Of a stretch of 64,000 bases of DNA, positions 23,355-33,698 are shown piece after piece. Source of the DNA: Treponema sp. (lineage in GTDB: Bacteria; Spirochaetota; Spirochaetia; Treponematales; Treponemataceae); assembly GCA_024402475.1 (NCBI GenBank), contig JAKSTQ010000008.1:1-64000 (forward strand), given 5' to 3'. Under the pieces are notes generated by a model. It was given only the letters and a program-made list of their open reading frames with translations. It was not told where the DNA came from and made no database searches. The position numbers and the translations under genes were made by a program. Every line of letters begins with the position of its first letter. Position 1 is the first letter of the stretch.

Positions 23355-25310
23355 ATGGGAAAAATTATTGGTATTGACTTGGGAACAACAAACTCTTGTG
23401 TAGCCGTTATGGAAAACGGTGAACCAGTTGTAATCCAGAACTCAGAAGGTGGACGCACAACTCCATCTATCGTTGGTTTTACTGCAAAAGGTGACCGTGT
23501 TGTTGGTCTTCCTGCAAAGAACCAGATGGTAACAAACCCTAAGAACACAGTTTACTCAGCAAAACGCCTTATTGGCCACAAGTTTTCTGATCTTCAGGGT
23601 GAAGCAACAAAACTTCCTTATACAGTAAATGATCACGGATCAGATGTTCGTATCGAAATCGAACAGAATGGTTCTAAAAAAGAATACAGTCCACAGGAAA
23701 TTTCAGCATTCGTTCTCCAGAAGATGAAGAAAACTGCAGAAGATTACCTTGGAACAGAAGTTACAGAAGCTGTTATTACAGTTCCTGCTTACTTTAACGA
23801 TGCTCAGCGTCAGGCTACAAAAGATGCCGGAAAAATTGCAGGTCTCGATGTAAAGCGTATCATCAACGAACCTACAGCTGCTGCTCTTGCATTCGGTTTT
23901 GGTAAAGATTCTTCAAAAGAAAAGACAATCGCTGTATACGACCTTGGTGGTGGTACATTCGATATTTCTATCCTTGAACTTGCTGACGGCGTTTACGAAG
24001 TTAAATCAACAAACGGTAACACACAGCTTGGTGGTGACGACTGGGACCGTGCTATCATCAACTGGCTCATCGAAGAATTCAAAAAGGATTCTGGAATTGA
24101 CCTTTCTAATGATGCAATGGCTATGCAGCGTCTTCGTGAAGCTGCTGAAAATGCAAAAATCGGTCTTTCTAACCAGACTTCAGTTGATATCAACCTTCCG
24201 TTCATCACAGCAGATGCAACAGGTCCTAAACACCTTCAGAAATCTTTGACACGTGCAGCATTCGAACAGATGACAGATCACCTCTTTGAAGCTACAAAAG
24301 AACCTTGCCGCAAAGCTATTGCTGATGCAGGCGTTTCTGTAAGCGACATCGATGAAGTTCTCCTTGTTGGTGGTTCTTCTCGTATGCCAAAAGTACAGGA
24401 AATCGTAAAGGCTATCTTCGGAAAAGAAGGTAACCGTTCTGTAAACCCAGACGAAGCTGTTGCAGTTGGTGCTGCAGTTCAGGGTGGTGTACTTGTTGGT
24501 GATGTAAAAGACGTTCTCCTTCTTGACGTAACTCCACTTTCACTTGGTATCGAAACAATGGGCGGTGTATTTACAAAACTCATCGCACGCAATACAACTA
24601 TTCCTACAAAGAAGAGCCAGATCTTCTCTACAGCCGCTGATGGTCAGACTGCAGTTTCTATTCACGTACTTCAGGGTGAACGCGAAATGGCTGCTCAGAA
24701 CAAGACACTTGGTAACTTTGACCTTGTAGGTATTCCTGCAGCTCCTCGTGGTGTTCCACAGATTGAAGTAACATTTGATATCGACGCAAACGGTATCGTT
24801 CATGTTTCTGCTAAAGATCTTGGAACAGGCAAAGAACAGCACATTCAGATTACTTCTTCTTCTGGACTTTCTGATGAAGAAATCGAAAGAATGGTTAAGG
24901 ATGCAGAAGCTAACGCAGAAGCAGACAAGAAAGCTCGTGAAGCAGTTGATGTTAAGAACGAAGCTGACAGCCTGATTTATGCTACAGAAAAATCTGTAAA
25001 AGAACTTGGCGACAAAGTTAACGCTGCTGATAAACAGAAAATTGATGACGCTACAGCTGCCCTTAAAAAGGCTCTTGAAGGCGGAAATACAGACGAAATC
25101 AAGGCAAAAACAGAAGAACTTAAACAGGCTTCTTACAAGATTGCTGAAGAAGTTTACAAACAGCAGGCTGCTGCCGGTCAGGGTGCTGGAGCACAGCCAG
25201 GCGCTGATGCTGGTGCAGATGCCGCTTCTGGTGCAGGTGCTGGAGCAGACAACAGCAAGTTCAATAAAGGAACAGCTGACGACGTTGATTTTGAGGTTCA
25301 TGATAACTAA
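23355..25310 (+). CDS. dnaK: Chaperone DnaK (Hsp70)
   Basis: Full-length Hsp70, 651 residues. ATPase domain starts [17 protein letters not shown] and contains the second phosphate loop [14 protein letters not shown] and the adenosine motif [12 protein letters not shown]. The linker [14 protein letters not shown] leads to the substrate-binding domain and helical lid. The tail is Gly/Ala-rich and ends FEVHDN, close to but not identical with the more usual EEV(K/D)D-like end. A strong GGAG precedes the ATG; 30 bases separate it from grpE, and dnaJ begins two bases after its stop. Confidence 0.97.
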   Translation: MGKIIGIDLGTTNSCVAVMENGEPVVIQNSEGGRTTPSIVGFTAKGDRVVGLPAKNQMVTNPKNTVYSAKRLIGHKFSDLQGEATKLPYTVNDHGSDVRIEIEQNGSKKEYSPQEISAFVLQKMKKTAEDYLGTEVTEAVITVPAYFNDAQRQATKDAGKIAGLDVKRIINEPTAAALAFGFGKDSSKEKTIAVYDLGGGTFDISILELADGVYEVKSTNGNTQLGGDDWDRAIINWLIEEFKKDSGIDLSNDAMAMQRLREAAENAKIGLSNQTSVDINLPFITADATGPKHLQKSLTRAAFEQMTDHLFEATKEPCRKAIADAGVSVSDIDEVLLVGGSSRMPKVQEIVKAIFGKEGNRSVNPDEAVAVGAAVQGGVLVGDVKDVLLLDVTPLSLGIETMGGVFTKLIARNTTIPTKKSQIFSTAADGQTAVSIHVLQGEREMAAQNKTLGNFDLVGIPAAPRGVPQIEVTFDIDANGIVHVSAKDLGTGKEQHIQITSSSGLSDEEIERMVKDAEANAEADKKAREAVDVKNEADSLIYATEKSVKELGDKVNAADKQKIDDATAALKKALEGGNTDEIKAKTEELKQASYKIAEEVYKQQAAAGQGAGAQPGADAGADAASGAGAGADNSKFNKGTADDVDFEVHDN

Positions 25311-25312
25311 TT

Positions 25313-26464
25313 ATGGCCAAGCGAGATTATTACGAAGTCCTTGGTGTTGATAAAGGGGCTTCCATTGACGAAATCAAAAAGGGATACAGAAAACTTGCTG
25401 TAAAATATCATCCGGACAAAAATCCGGGTGATAAAGAAGCTGAGGCAAAATTTAAGGAAGCAACAGAAGCTTACGAAGTTTTGTCAGATGAGCAGAAGCG
25501 TCCTATTTACGACCAGTACGGTTTTGCCGGTCTTGACGGAATGGGCGCAGGCGGCGGTGGCGGTTACAGCCATGCCTTCCATGACTTTTCTGACCTCTTT
25601 GGCGGAATGGGCGGCGGTTTTTCTGATTTCTTTGACGGTTTGTTTGGAGGCGGTCGCTCCGGTGGTTTTGGCGGCTTTGGCGGTGGCCGTGCTGACAATA
25701 ATCAGGGAGCTTCGCTTCGCTATGATCTTGAAATAGATTTTAAGGATGCCGTTTACGGTACAAAAACTGAATTAAAGTTCAGTCATGATGTTGCATGTTC
25801 TGAATGTCACGGGACGGGTGGGGCTGCCGGTTCTACACGCAAGCCTTGTTCAATGTGTGGCGGTATTGGTCAGGTAAGACGCAGTTCAGGATTCTTTTCT
25901 GTACAGCAGACCTGTCCAACCTGTAACGGTTCAGGTAATGTAATCGATAAACCTTGCCGCAGCTGTAGAGGTACCGGTGTTGAATCAAAAGCAAGCCGTG
26001 TATCACTTACAATTCCTGCTGGCGTTGATGACGGAAAACGCATTGTAATTCCTCATCAGGGAAATGCAGGCCATAACGGCGGACCTTCAGGAGACCTTAT
26101 TGTTGTAGTTCATGTAAGGGAACATGACCGTTTTGAACGTGAAAACAATGACCTTTACTGTGCTGTACCAATCAGCTTTACACAGGCTGTTCTTGGAACA
26201 ACAATTACAGTAACCCTGCTTGACGGCAAGAAAGTTGACCTTAAGATTCCTGCCGGAACTCCTAACCGTAAAATCTTACGCGTAAAGGGAGAAGGCGTTC
26301 CTTACACTGGAACTGACCGAAAAGGCGATTTGTACATTCAGCTGCATGTTCAGATTCCTTCAAAACTTTCAGGAGAGCAGAAAAAGCTTCTTGAAGCCTA
26401 CGCTCAGGCTGAAAAAGCAACAACTACTCCTGATGTTATAAAATTATCAGATCTGGATAAGTAG
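25313..26464 (+). CDS. dnaJ: Chaperone DnaJ (Hsp40)
   Basis: Co-chaperone stimulating DnaK. J domain with HPD at 33-35, a Gly/Phe-rich region (about 75-125), and four zinc-binding repeats ([32 protein letters not shown]), then the two C-terminal substrate-binding domains. The last Gly of the second repeat is retained, so both zinc sites look intact. 383 residues is typical. It begins two bases after the dnaK stop and ends just before a strong terminator. Confidence 0.97.
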   Translation: MAKRDYYEVLGVDKGASIDEIKKGYRKLAVKYHPDKNPGDKEAEAKFKEATEAYEVLSDEQKRPIYDQYGFAGLDGMGAGGGGGYSHAFHDFSDLFGGMGGGFSDFFDGLFGGGRSGGFGGFGGGRADNNQGASLRYDLEIDFKDAVYGTKTELKFSHDVACSECHGTGGAAGSTRKPCSMCGGIGQVRRSSGFFSVQQTCPTCNGSGNVIDKPCRSCRGTGVESKASRVSLTIPAGVDDGKRIVIPHQGNAGHNGGPSGDLIVVVHVREHDRFERENNDLYCAVPISFTQAVLGTTITVTLLDGKKVDLKIPAGTPNRKILRVKGEGVPYTGTDRKGDLYIQLHVQIPSKLSGEQKKLLEAYAQAEKATTTPDVIKLSDLDK

Positions 26465-26486
26465 AAAACTTTTAGATTTATACCTC

Positions 26487-26514
26487 AAAACCCTGGTTTT
26501 AAGCCAGGGTTTTG
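26487..26514 (+). terminator. Terminator after dnaJ
   Basis: Stem AAAACCCTGG / CCAGGGTTTT around TTTTAAG, followed by a T-rich stretch. Confidence 0.8.
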
Positions 26515-26532
26515 TCTTTTATACCAATTTCT

Positions 26533-26559
26533 CAACTTTTTTCCCGTTTTTGCCGATAA
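26533..26559 (+). promoter_or_regulatory. Sigma-28 (FliA)-type promoter of the phosphatase/STAS operon
   Basis: CAACTTTT (26533-26540, 5 of 8 matches to TAAAGTTT), exactly 11 bases, then a perfect GCCGATAA (26552-26559). Predicted start near 26567, about 36 bases before the ATG at 26603. A TATAAT at 26565-26570 has no suitable -35 box. Confidence 0.6.
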
Positions 26560-26602
26560 TGTGTTATAATATTATAGCGATTTTATAAAATTTGAGGTTT
26601 TT

Positions 26603-27997
26603 ATGCTAAAAGACAAAAAACGATATATTATTCTCCTGAGTAATGTAATCGGTGCAGTAGTTTTCATGCTTGTATCCTACTTCATCCTGCCGAGGGTTAC
26701 AGCGGGAGTAAATGCAACTTATTTTATCCTTCTTGAATTCGTACTGTTATTGTTCTGTATTATCTCTGCAGCCTTTATATCTAAAACAATCAATAGAAGA
26801 TTAAAGCAGAAAATTTTTTATAAGGAAGAAACAAAATTCCTTCAGACCTTTCTTGAAGACCTCAGGTTCTGTTATTCAAATGATGATCTTTTTGAACTGA
26901 TTGATAAGCTTCTTGAACGAAAAGCTGACTGTTCTGTTTTGTATATTGATTCAGAAAAAGAATATGTTCTTTACAACAGTCCTAACCGTATTACTGCTGA
27001 TAAGGAAACAATCCGTATTCTTTCTCAGAACTTCCCTGAGTCATGGCCAGATGGTTTTGATTTTATCGGCCAGAAACTTGGTGTAACTTCAAATTATAAA
27101 AAAGCACGCGGTTTTGTTTTCTCTGACGAAAAATTCCACTTCTTTGTCTTCTGTAACTATACCCGCTTTTTTGATACAGGTATTTATAAACCTCTTTTGC
27201 AGGAATTCGTACGATTCAGAAAACGTACAAAGACAATTGGTTCTCTTTCTGAAATTGCTTCCCTTTCTAAGGAATGGGAACAGCTTGCAGAAACACAGCG
27301 CCTGTTCCTTCCACAGGAAATTCCTGAAATCCGCAAACTTAAAATCGCAACTTACTTCCGTCCTCTGGTAAACGTATCAGGTGACTATTATTCAATTATT
27401 CCTATTGATGAAAATAAGACACTTCTTATGCTTGGTGACGTATCAGGTAAAGGTCTTCCTGCTGCCCTGGTTATGGGTCTGGTAATGAACACCGTTAAAA
27501 TTATTGAAGATAAAGAAGATCTTGTTTCTATCGTTCAGTCAATTGATAAAGCTATTAAGGGAATGAAGCTTCAGGATAAATATACCGTATTGTTCATCAG
27601 TGTCGTTGATACTCAGAAAATGACAATCCGCTATGTTAATGCTTCAATGTCGGATCCGATTATCGTAACACGCGCTCCGGACGGTTATTCAATTAAACCG
27701 CTTTCTTCTAACTGTGGTGTCGTTGGTATTATTGATATTGATGACATTCGTGTTGATGAACAGCGCCTTTTCCGCGATGACCTTATTCTGTTTGCATCTG
27801 ACGGTGTTTCAGAAGTTATGAATGATGAAAACATCGAATTGGGTGATACAGATCTTTATACAGATACAATCAAAAACAGTGCGGCAAAACAGCCTCAGGA
27901 ATTTGTTGATGATATCGTTAACCTTATTTTTGACTATAAGGGAAATAACAAACTTCATGATGATATTACCATGATGGTTACAAAGGTGGTTGGCTAA
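26603..27997 (+). CDS. Membrane-bound SpoIIE-type PP2C protein phosphatase
   Basis: 464 residues: two N-terminal membrane segments (about 9-30 and 39-61), a GAF-like middle (about 70-215) and a SpoIIE/RsbU-type PP2C domain (about 240-464). The metal ligands are intact: D261 (VSGDYYS), D279 (LGDVSGKG), D400 (ASDGVS) and D453/D454 (HDDIT). Such phosphatases dephosphorylate STAS-domain anti-sigma antagonists. The STAS gene two positions downstream is the obvious substrate. GAGG precedes the ATG. The operon is probably read from a sigma-28 type promoter. The stop overlaps the next ATG by one base (TAATG). Confidence 0.88.
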   Translation: MLKDKKRYIILLSNVIGAVVFMLVSYFILPRVTAGVNATYFILLEFVLLLFCIISAAFISKTINRRLKQKIFYKEETKFLQTFLEDLRFCYSNDDLFELIDKLLERKADCSVLYIDSEKEYVLYNSPNRITADKETIRILSQNFPESWPDGFDFIGQKLGVTSNYKKARGFVFSDEKFHFFVFCNYTRFFDTGIYKPLLQEFVRFRKRTKTIGSLSEIASLSKEWEQLAETQRLFLPQEIPEIRKLKIATYFRPLVNVSGDYYSIIPIDENKTLLMLGDVSGKGLPAALVMGLVMNTVKIIEDKEDLVSIVQSIDKAIKGMKLQDKYTVLFISVVDTQKMTIRYVNASMSDPIIVTRAPDGYSIKPLSSNCGVVGIIDIDDIRVDEQRLFRDDLILFASDGVSEVMNDENIELGDTDLYTDTIKNSAAKQPQEFVDDIVNLIFDYKGNNKLHDDITMMVTKVVG

Positions 27998-30579
27998 TGA
28001 TTTATATTTTTCTTAATGCAGGTCTTGCAGCATTCCTGATCTGGACCGCCGTTAACATTAATACAAAAAATCAGGGTACAGAATCAAAGATGGTCAATCT
28101 CATGCTTGTTGAAATTGCCGCTGTAATCCTGAACTTCTGTTCATTGCTTTCTGCAAGCTATGGACCTGAAAAGCTTTCTGTATTGCTTCAGCATTCAGTT
28201 CTTTTCTTTGTAGCTTTTGCAATGATCGAAATGAATGATTACTTTTTGACTGTACAGAAACAGAAAGCTTCTGTTATCGGAAAAATCATCAAATGGCTCA
28301 TGGTTGGTTTTGCTTTCTATGTAAGCTTCTTTGGAATTTCCATTGCAAACTATGAAACTTTTGAACTTGCAGGTGATCCTGTATTCAAAGGAAATCTTGC
28401 TCAGGTTCTTCCTGTTACATGGCTTACAGTTTATGGCGGATTCTTCCTTTTTATTGCTCCGGCATTCTCACTTCTTGTAATGCTTTTGAATGCAGAAAAC
28501 TCAAATTCCCGTCTTGCAATCCAGCGTTCGATTATGTGTATCGGTTCGGTTGTGTTCGGATGGGTTGGTGCAGTACTGATTTTCTGGATTTCATATTTCC
28601 TTCCGATGATGAGATCACTGAGCCTTTTTGTTCTTGGAACAATGTCAGTTCTTCTGCTTAGAAGTGCTTCGACAGAAAAGGTTTATGACGGCCAGATGAT
28701 TTTTTCTACAATTACAGAAATGTTTGTAGAATATTTCATGCCTGCATTGTGCGGTGCTTTTGTATTCGTTATTTTAAGACCGATTTATGATGTTAATGCA
28801 CCTTTGTATTTTGTGATTGTAATTGCAGTTGTTTTTGGACTTATGGAAACAGCATGGCTTGTTAGTAAAGCAATTTCCAAAGTAACTGCTCACAGTTCAA
28901 GTTATTATGAGCGCGCTTTTGAACGTGCTCTTGCAAACATTAACTACGAAAGTGATCTTAAGGCAATCTGTGAACAGTACCTTGAAGCTTTCCGTCAGCA
29001 TGTTCAGACAAAAGATATTACAGCCCTTATTGACTCTGGAACCGGTGATTTTGTTACAGGTTATTCTTCTAATGACCTTAACCTTACATTCCCTATTGAT
29101 TCAAAAATCCGCGACATCATTATGAACAACGGATTCTTTGTAATTTCCAGAGAAGAAATCGATACAAACTATCGCCTGCAGCCTGTTAAAGATGCGCTTG
29201 AAAATATTTTTGATCAGGCAGAAGCTGAAATCCTTATTGTATTGCATGAAGGTAACCACATCGTTGGTGTTCTGTGCCTCAGTCAAAAAAGAACAGGTTC
29301 AAGTTACGATGAATACGATAAACAGGTTTTTGACAAGATGTATTCATACTTCTTTGTATTCGGATACTATCTTAAGAACATTGCAAATGCGTCTGTCGTT
29401 GGTACAGTTAACCGAGAAATCCGAATGTCTTCTCAGATCATTACATCAATTCAGGAAAACATGGACTTTATCAAAAATCCAAAAGTTGATGTTGGATATC
29501 TGATGGTTCCTGCTCATAACATTGGTGGTGAATTTGTAGACTTCATCCGTCTTTCTAAATCACGCCACATTATGATCATTGGTTCTTTGAGCGGTCGTGG
29601 TATTTCTGCTTCCATGAGTATGGTAATCTTGAAATCTGTAATCCGTACTTATCTTGCTGATACACATGACTTCAAGAAATTGATTCAGAAGGTAAACTAC
29701 TTTATCAGAACAAACCTTCCAAAGGGTACATTCTTTGCAGGTCTTTTCTGTCTTATGGATTTTGAAAACGACACAATGTACTACGTAAACTGTGGTATTC
29801 CTGCATTGCTGATGTATTCAAAACAGTACAATAACATTATCGAAATCCAGGGTAAAGGATACGTACTTGGATTTGTTAAGGATATTTCTCCACTTATTAA
29901 AGTTAAACAGTACAACCTTACAGCCGGTGACATGTTTGCACTTTCTACAAGCGGTTTGATTACAAGTCATTCTCTTCGTGGTGAACAGTTCGGTAAGGAC
30001 AGAATCAAGCAGGGAATGATGGATAACTATACTTATCCTGCTAACCGTATTGTACGATTTATGTTTGACCAGTTGCAGCAGTTTATGTCAAAAGAACTTG
30101 AAGACGACATTACAATGCTGGTTGTCCGCTATTTTGGTAAGGATGCTGTTACACCAACTGTTGAAGTTGATTCTGAAGAATATTTCATTGACGATGCGCC
30201 TGTTACTGGTGCAGATGCATTTGATGCAGAAGCATTGTTTGATTCTATCGAAGTTGAAGAAACTGTAGATAAAGCAATTTCAGCACAGACTGAATCAGAA
30301 GCTGCCGCACAGGAACCTGCTGTAGAAGAAGCTTTTGAACAGCCAGTTATAGAAGAAGAACTTCCGGATATTCCTGATTTTGATATGAATGCAGTTGCTG
30401 ATTCTAACACATCTGATGATCTTGGAAGCCCTGAAACATTTGATATCAGCCAGCTTGATGATAATGATATGTTCAAGGATGATCTTTCAGAAGGTTCAAA
30501 AACATCTTCTTTTGATATCAATGAAATCGTTGATTCTGATGTATTTGATCCTGAAGTATTCAACGAAAACCCATACTAA
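27997..30579 (+). CDS. Multi-TM protein with degenerate SpoIIE/PP2C domain
   Basis: 860 residues: eight or nine N-terminal membrane segments (about 1-300), a GAF-like region (about 305-455), a SpoIIE-fold domain (about 475-710) and an acidic low-complexity tail (about 715-860). The fold signature is clear (NIGGEFVDFI, GSLSGRGISASMSM, LEDDITMLVV), but metal ligands are changed: GGD to GGE (E512), GDV to GSL (S530), DG to SG (S652). Only D703/D704 remain. It is therefore probably a pseudophosphatase acting as a binding or sensing partner of the intact enzyme encoded just upstream, to which it is translationally coupled. The STAS gene follows after 13 bases. Confidence 0.82.
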   Translation: MIYIFLNAGLAAFLIWTAVNINTKNQGTESKMVNLMLVEIAAVILNFCSLLSASYGPEKLSVLLQHSVLFFVAFAMIEMNDYFLTVQKQKASVIGKIIKWLMVGFAFYVSFFGISIANYETFELAGDPVFKGNLAQVLPVTWLTVYGGFFLFIAPAFSLLVMLLNAENSNSRLAIQRSIMCIGSVVFGWVGAVLIFWISYFLPMMRSLSLFVLGTMSVLLLRSASTEKVYDGQMIFSTITEMFVEYFMPALCGAFVFVILRPIYDVNAPLYFVIVIAVVFGLMETAWLVSKAISKVTAHSSSYYERAFERALANINYESDLKAICEQYLEAFRQHVQTKDITALIDSGTGDFVTGYSSNDLNLTFPIDSKIRDIIMNNGFFVISREEIDTNYRLQPVKDALENIFDQAEAEILIVLHEGNHIVGVLCLSQKRTGSSYDEYDKQVFDKMYSYFFVFGYYLKNIANASVVGTVNREIRMSSQIITSIQENMDFIKNPKVDVGYLMVPAHNIGGEFVDFIRLSKSRHIMIIGSLSGRGISASMSMVILKSVIRTYLADTHDFKKLIQKVNYFIRTNLPKGTFFAGLFCLMDFENDTMYYVNCGIPALLMYSKQYNNIIEIQGKGYVLGFVKDISPLIKVKQYNLTAGDMFALSTSGLITSHSLRGEQFGKDRIKQGMMDNYTYPANRIVRFMFDQLQQFMSKELEDDITMLVVRYFGKDAVTPTVEVDSEEYFIDDAPVTGADAFDAEALFDSIEVEETVDKAISAQTESEAAAQEPAVEEAFEQPVIEEELPDIPDFDMNAVADSNTSDDLGSPETFDISQLDDNDMFKDDLSEGSKTSSFDINEIVDSDVFDPEVFNENPY

Positions 30580-30592
30580 GGAGTGCAGGTAA

Positions 30593-30919
30593 ATGGAACA
30601 GTTAGCAATTTCAGAAAAACGCGGTGCAAACTATATTCTTTATGAACTTAAAGGTGCCTGCAATTCATATACAATTGCCGATATTTCTACAAAAATATTT
30701 GAAGAAATTAAAACTACAAATGTTGTAATTGATATGAGTGCTGTTACTGACCTGGATTCTTCAGGAATGGGAATGCTGTTTGCAGGATTTAATGACGGTT
30801 TACAGTACCATCATAAATTATATCTTCTGGGACTTTCTTTTGCGGCTCAGAAGACCGTAACTGATACAGGCTTTTTAGAAGCCTTTAACGTAATTCAGTC
30901 TGTTACAGAAGTAGAATAA
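30593..30919 (+). CDS. STAS-domain anti-sigma factor antagonist
   Basis: 108-residue SpoIIAA/RsbV-like protein. The phosphorylation site lies in DLDSSGMGML, with S57 in the position of the phosphorylated serine of SpoIIAA. In partner switching, a kinase/anti-sigma phosphorylates this serine, and a SpoIIE-type phosphatase removes the phosphate; such a phosphatase is encoded in the same operon. No cognate kinase (SpoIIAB/RsbW-like) is in the window, so the output (a sigma factor, a cyclase or motility) is unknown. AAGGAG lies nine to ten bases before the ATG. A strong terminator follows immediately. Confidence 0.9.
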   Translation: MEQLAISEKRGANYILYELKGACNSYTIADISTKIFEEIKTTNVVIDMSAVTDLDSSGMGMLFAGFNDGLQYHHKLYLLGLSFAAQKTVTDTGFLEAFNVIQSVTEVE

Positions 30920-30961
30920 AAAAAACGGCTGCTGGTTAATAAAACGGCAGCCGTTTTTTTG
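30918..30961. terminator. Bidirectional terminator
   Basis: Stem ACGGCTGC (30925-30932) / GCAGCCGT (30947-30954), preceded by an A-run and followed by seven T, so it can act on both strands. Confidence 0.85.
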
Positions 30962-30977
30962 TCATGTAAGTAAGGTA

Positions 30978-31017
30978 AAAAGCTTAAAGGTTTTATGCAA
31001 TACCTTTAAGCTTTTTT
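30978..31017. terminator. Second hairpin between STAS gene and leuS
   Basis: Twelve-base perfect arms AAGCTTAAAGGT (30980-30991) / ACCTTTAAGCTT (31002-31013). It sits six bases beyond the leuS stop on the minus strand, and T-rich flanks occur on both sides. Confidence 0.7.
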
Positions 31018-31019
31018 AT

Positions 31020-33569
31020 TTATTTTACTACGATGTTTACAAGTTTGTTAGGAACAACTACTTTTTTAACAAGTTCTTTTCCTTCCATGTACTTTTTAGC
31101 ACCTTCAGTTGCAAATGCCATTTCTTCAAGTTTTTCACTTGGTGTGTCTGGATCTGCCATGAACTTGTCGCGGAGTTTTCCGTTAATCATAACTACAATC
31201 TGTTTCTGATCGCCTGCAGTAAAGTCTCCTGAGAATTCAGGCCATTTTTCGTAAGCGATTGTTTTTGTATTTCCAAGTTTTTCCCAAAGTTCTTCACCAA
31301 GGTGAGGAGCATAAACGCTGAGCATTTTTACAAAGTCTGACCACATTGCTTTTGGAATGCTTTCGAGTTTTGAAACTGTGTTGATAAAAATCATCATCTG
31401 TGAGATTGCAGTATTAAAGCTCAATGAATCTGTGTCTTCTGTAACTTTAGTAACAGTTTTTGCAAATACTTTACGAGCTTCGATGAGAGCTTCGTCTGTA
31501 AGTTTGCCTGTAATGTCGATGTCTGACATTGGTTTTTCGCCTACAGCCCAGACTTTTTCAAGGAAGCGGTTAATACCGATGATTCCCTGTGTGTTCCATG
31601 GCTTACTCATTGTAAGTGGTCCCATGAACATTTCGTACATGCGTACTGAGTCAGCTCCGTATTCGCGGATCATTTCGTCAGGGTTTACAACGTTCTTAAG
31701 TGACTTAGACATCTTTGCGATGATCTGTTCAACTTCTTCACCGGTTGCTTTTTCGATGTACTTGCCGTCTTTTTCTTCAACTTCGTCAACTGCAACAAGA
31801 GTTTTGTTTGAGCGCTGGAATGCAAAAGAAGTGATGAGTCCCTGATTGATAAGGCGCTGGAATGGTTCTTTTGTAGAAACTACACCGCAGTCGTAAAGAA
31901 CCTTGTGCCAGAATCTTGCGTAGAGAAGGTGAAGTACTGCGTGTTCTGCACCACCTACATAAAGGTCAACAGGCATCCAGTATTTTTCTGCTTTTTCGCT
32001 GCAGAATTTTTCGTTGTTATGTGGATCAAGGTAACGCAGGTAGTACCAGCATGATCCGCCCCACTGAGGCATTGTATTTGTTTCGCGTTTTGCAGGTTTG
32101 CCGCATTTTGGACAGGTTGTGTTTACCCATGAGTCAATTGCAGCAAGAGGGGATTCACCTGTACCTGTAGGCTGATAAGATTTTACGTCAGGAAGTTCTA
32201 CAGGAAGCTGGTCTTCTGGAACCGGTACTGTACCGCAGCAGTCACAGTGTACAAGAGGAATTGGTTCACCCCAGTAACGCTGACGGCTGAAAATCCAGTC
32301 GCGGAGTTTATAGTTAACTGTTGCTTTACCGATTTTCTTTTCTGCAAGGAATTCAAGCATCTTTGCAATTGCATCTTTCTTGTTAAGCCCGTCAAGGAAT
32401 TCACTGTTAACATGGATTCCGTCCTGAGTCCATGCCTGTGTCTGAACATCAACTTCTGACTTGAGAACTTCGATGATAGGAAGATTGAATTTTTTTGCAA
32501 ATTCCCAGTCGCGGTCATCGTGTGCAGGAACGGCCATGATTGCACCTGTTCCGTATGAAATAAGAACATAGTCTGCAACCCAGATTGGAATGAGTTTGCC
32601 GTTTACAGGGTTGATAGCATAGCTTCCTGAGAATACACCGGTTTTGTCTTTGTTAAGGTCTGTACGCTGAAGGTCTGATTTTTTTGCAGCTTCATCGATG
32701 TATTTTTCTACAGCTTCTTTCTGGTCTGCTGTTGTAATTTTTGAAACAAGAGGGTGTTCCGGTGAAACAACCATATAAGTTGCACCAAAGAGAGTATCAC
32801 ATCTTGTTGTATAAACTGTAAGTTTGTCTCCAGTTCCTTTTCCTGCAGCATCAGCAATTTCAAAATCAACTTCTGCACCGAAAGATTTTCCGATCCAGTT
32901 TTTCTGCATTGCTTTTACTGATTCCGGCCAGTCAAGAGTTTCAAGGTCTTCAAGGAGGCGTTCAGCATATTCTGTAATTTTGAGAATCCACTGACGGATT
33001 GTTTTGTGAGTTACGATAGAACCACAGCGTTCACATTTGCCTTCTTTAACTTCTTCGTTTGCAAGACCTGTAAGACAGCTTGGACACCAGTTAATAGGTG
33101 TTTCTGCTTCGTATGCAAGACCTTTTTTGTAGAGCTGAAGGAAAATCCACTGTGTCCATTTGTAGTATTCAGGTTCACATGTAGAAACGCAGCGGTCCCA
33201 GTCATAAGAAAAACCAAGTGCCTTAATCTGGCGTGTAAAGTTATTGATATTCTGGTTTGTTGTGATAGAAGGATGAGTTCCTGTTTTAATTGCATAGTTT
33301 TCTGCAGGAAGTCCAAAAGCATCGTAACCCATTGGATGGAGTACGTTGAATCCCTTCATGCGAAGGTAACGGCAGTAAATATCTGTGGCTGTGTAGCCTT
33401 CTGGGTGACCTACGTGAAGTCCTGCTCCTGACGGATAAGGGAACATATCAAGGACATAACGGCGTTTTTCTACTGGAATTGATTCGTCTTCTGTAACGCG
33501 GAAAGTTTTATTGTCTTCCCAATATTTCTGCCATTTTGGTTCAATGGTATCAAAAGGATATTTGCTCAT
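31020..33569 (-). CDS. leuS: Leucyl-tRNA synthetase
   Basis: Class I aminoacyl-tRNA synthetase charging tRNA-Leu. Motifs: [16 protein letters not shown] (HIGH region), a CP1 editing domain with [13 protein letters not shown], the zinc-like CPKCGKPA and CPSCLTG cysteine pairs, and KMSKS in [11 protein letters not shown]. 849 residues fits bacterial LeuRS. AGAAGGG precedes the ATG at 33569. It is a single-gene unit flanked by terminators and a TTGAAT-N17-TATAAT promoter. Confidence 0.97.
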   Translation of the reverse strand: MSKYPFDTIEPKWQKYWEDNKTFRVTEDESIPVEKRRYVLDMFPYPSGAGLHVGHPEGYTATDIYCRYLRMKGFNVLHPMGYDAFGLPAENYAIKTGTHPSITTNQNINNFTRQIKALGFSYDWDRCVSTCEPEYYKWTQWIFLQLYKKGLAYEAETPINWCPSCLTGLANEEVKEGKCERCGSIVTHKTIRQWILKITEYAERLLEDLETLDWPESVKAMQKNWIGKSFGAEVDFEIADAAGKGTGDKLTVYTTRCDTLFGATYMVVSPEHPLVSKITTADQKEAVEKYIDEAAKKSDLQRTDLNKDKTGVFSGSYAINPVNGKLIPIWVADYVLISYGTGAIMAVPAHDDRDWEFAKKFNLPIIEVLKSEVDVQTQAWTQDGIHVNSEFLDGLNKKDAIAKMLEFLAEKKIGKATVNYKLRDWIFSRQRYWGEPIPLVHCDCCGTVPVPEDQLPVELPDVKSYQPTGTGESPLAAIDSWVNTTCPKCGKPAKRETNTMPQWGGSCWYYLRYLDPHNNEKFCSEKAEKYWMPVDLYVGGAEHAVLHLLYARFWHKVLYDCGVVSTKEPFQRLINQGLITSFAFQRSNKTLVAVDEVEEKDGKYIEKATGEEVEQIIAKMSKSLKNVVNPDEMIREYGADSVRMYEMFMGPLTMSKPWNTQGIIGINRFLEKVWAVGEKPMSDIDITGKLTDEALIEARKVFAKTVTKVTEDTDSLSFNTAISQMMIFINTVSKLESIPKAMWSDFVKMLSVYAPHLGEELWEKLGNTKTIAYEKWPEFSGDFTAGDQKQIVVMINGKLRDKFMADPDTPSEKLEEMAFATEGAKKYMEGKELVKKVVVPNKLVNIVVK

Positions 33570-33607
33570 AAAAGCCCTTCTTTATAAATAATGATAATGT
33601 TCAACTA

Positions 33608-33636
33608 TTATATAGAAAAAAGCCTCAAGATTCAAT
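33608..33636 (-). promoter_or_regulatory. Sigma-70 promoter of leuS
   Basis: On the minus strand: TTGAAT (33631-33636), 17 bases, TATAAT (33608-33613). Confidence 0.6.
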
Positions 33637-33662
33637 GCAGATTGCCCCTGGGGATTTAATAA

Positions 33663-33691
33663 TTGCCAGATTTGCTAATCTGGTGTATACT
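33663..33691 (+). promoter_or_regulatory. Sigma-70 promoter of parE
   Basis: TTGCCA (33663-33668), 17 bases, TATACT (33686-33691). The ATG at 33699 is seven bases beyond the -10 box and has no ribosome site, so the transcript is probably leaderless. Confidence 0.6.
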
Positions 33692-33698
33692 ATAATTT

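Noticed and set aside
24540-25301. 253-residue minus-strand frame inside dnaK
   Set aside because: Cys/Phe/Ser-rich composition typical of antisense frames, fully inside a highly conserved gene.
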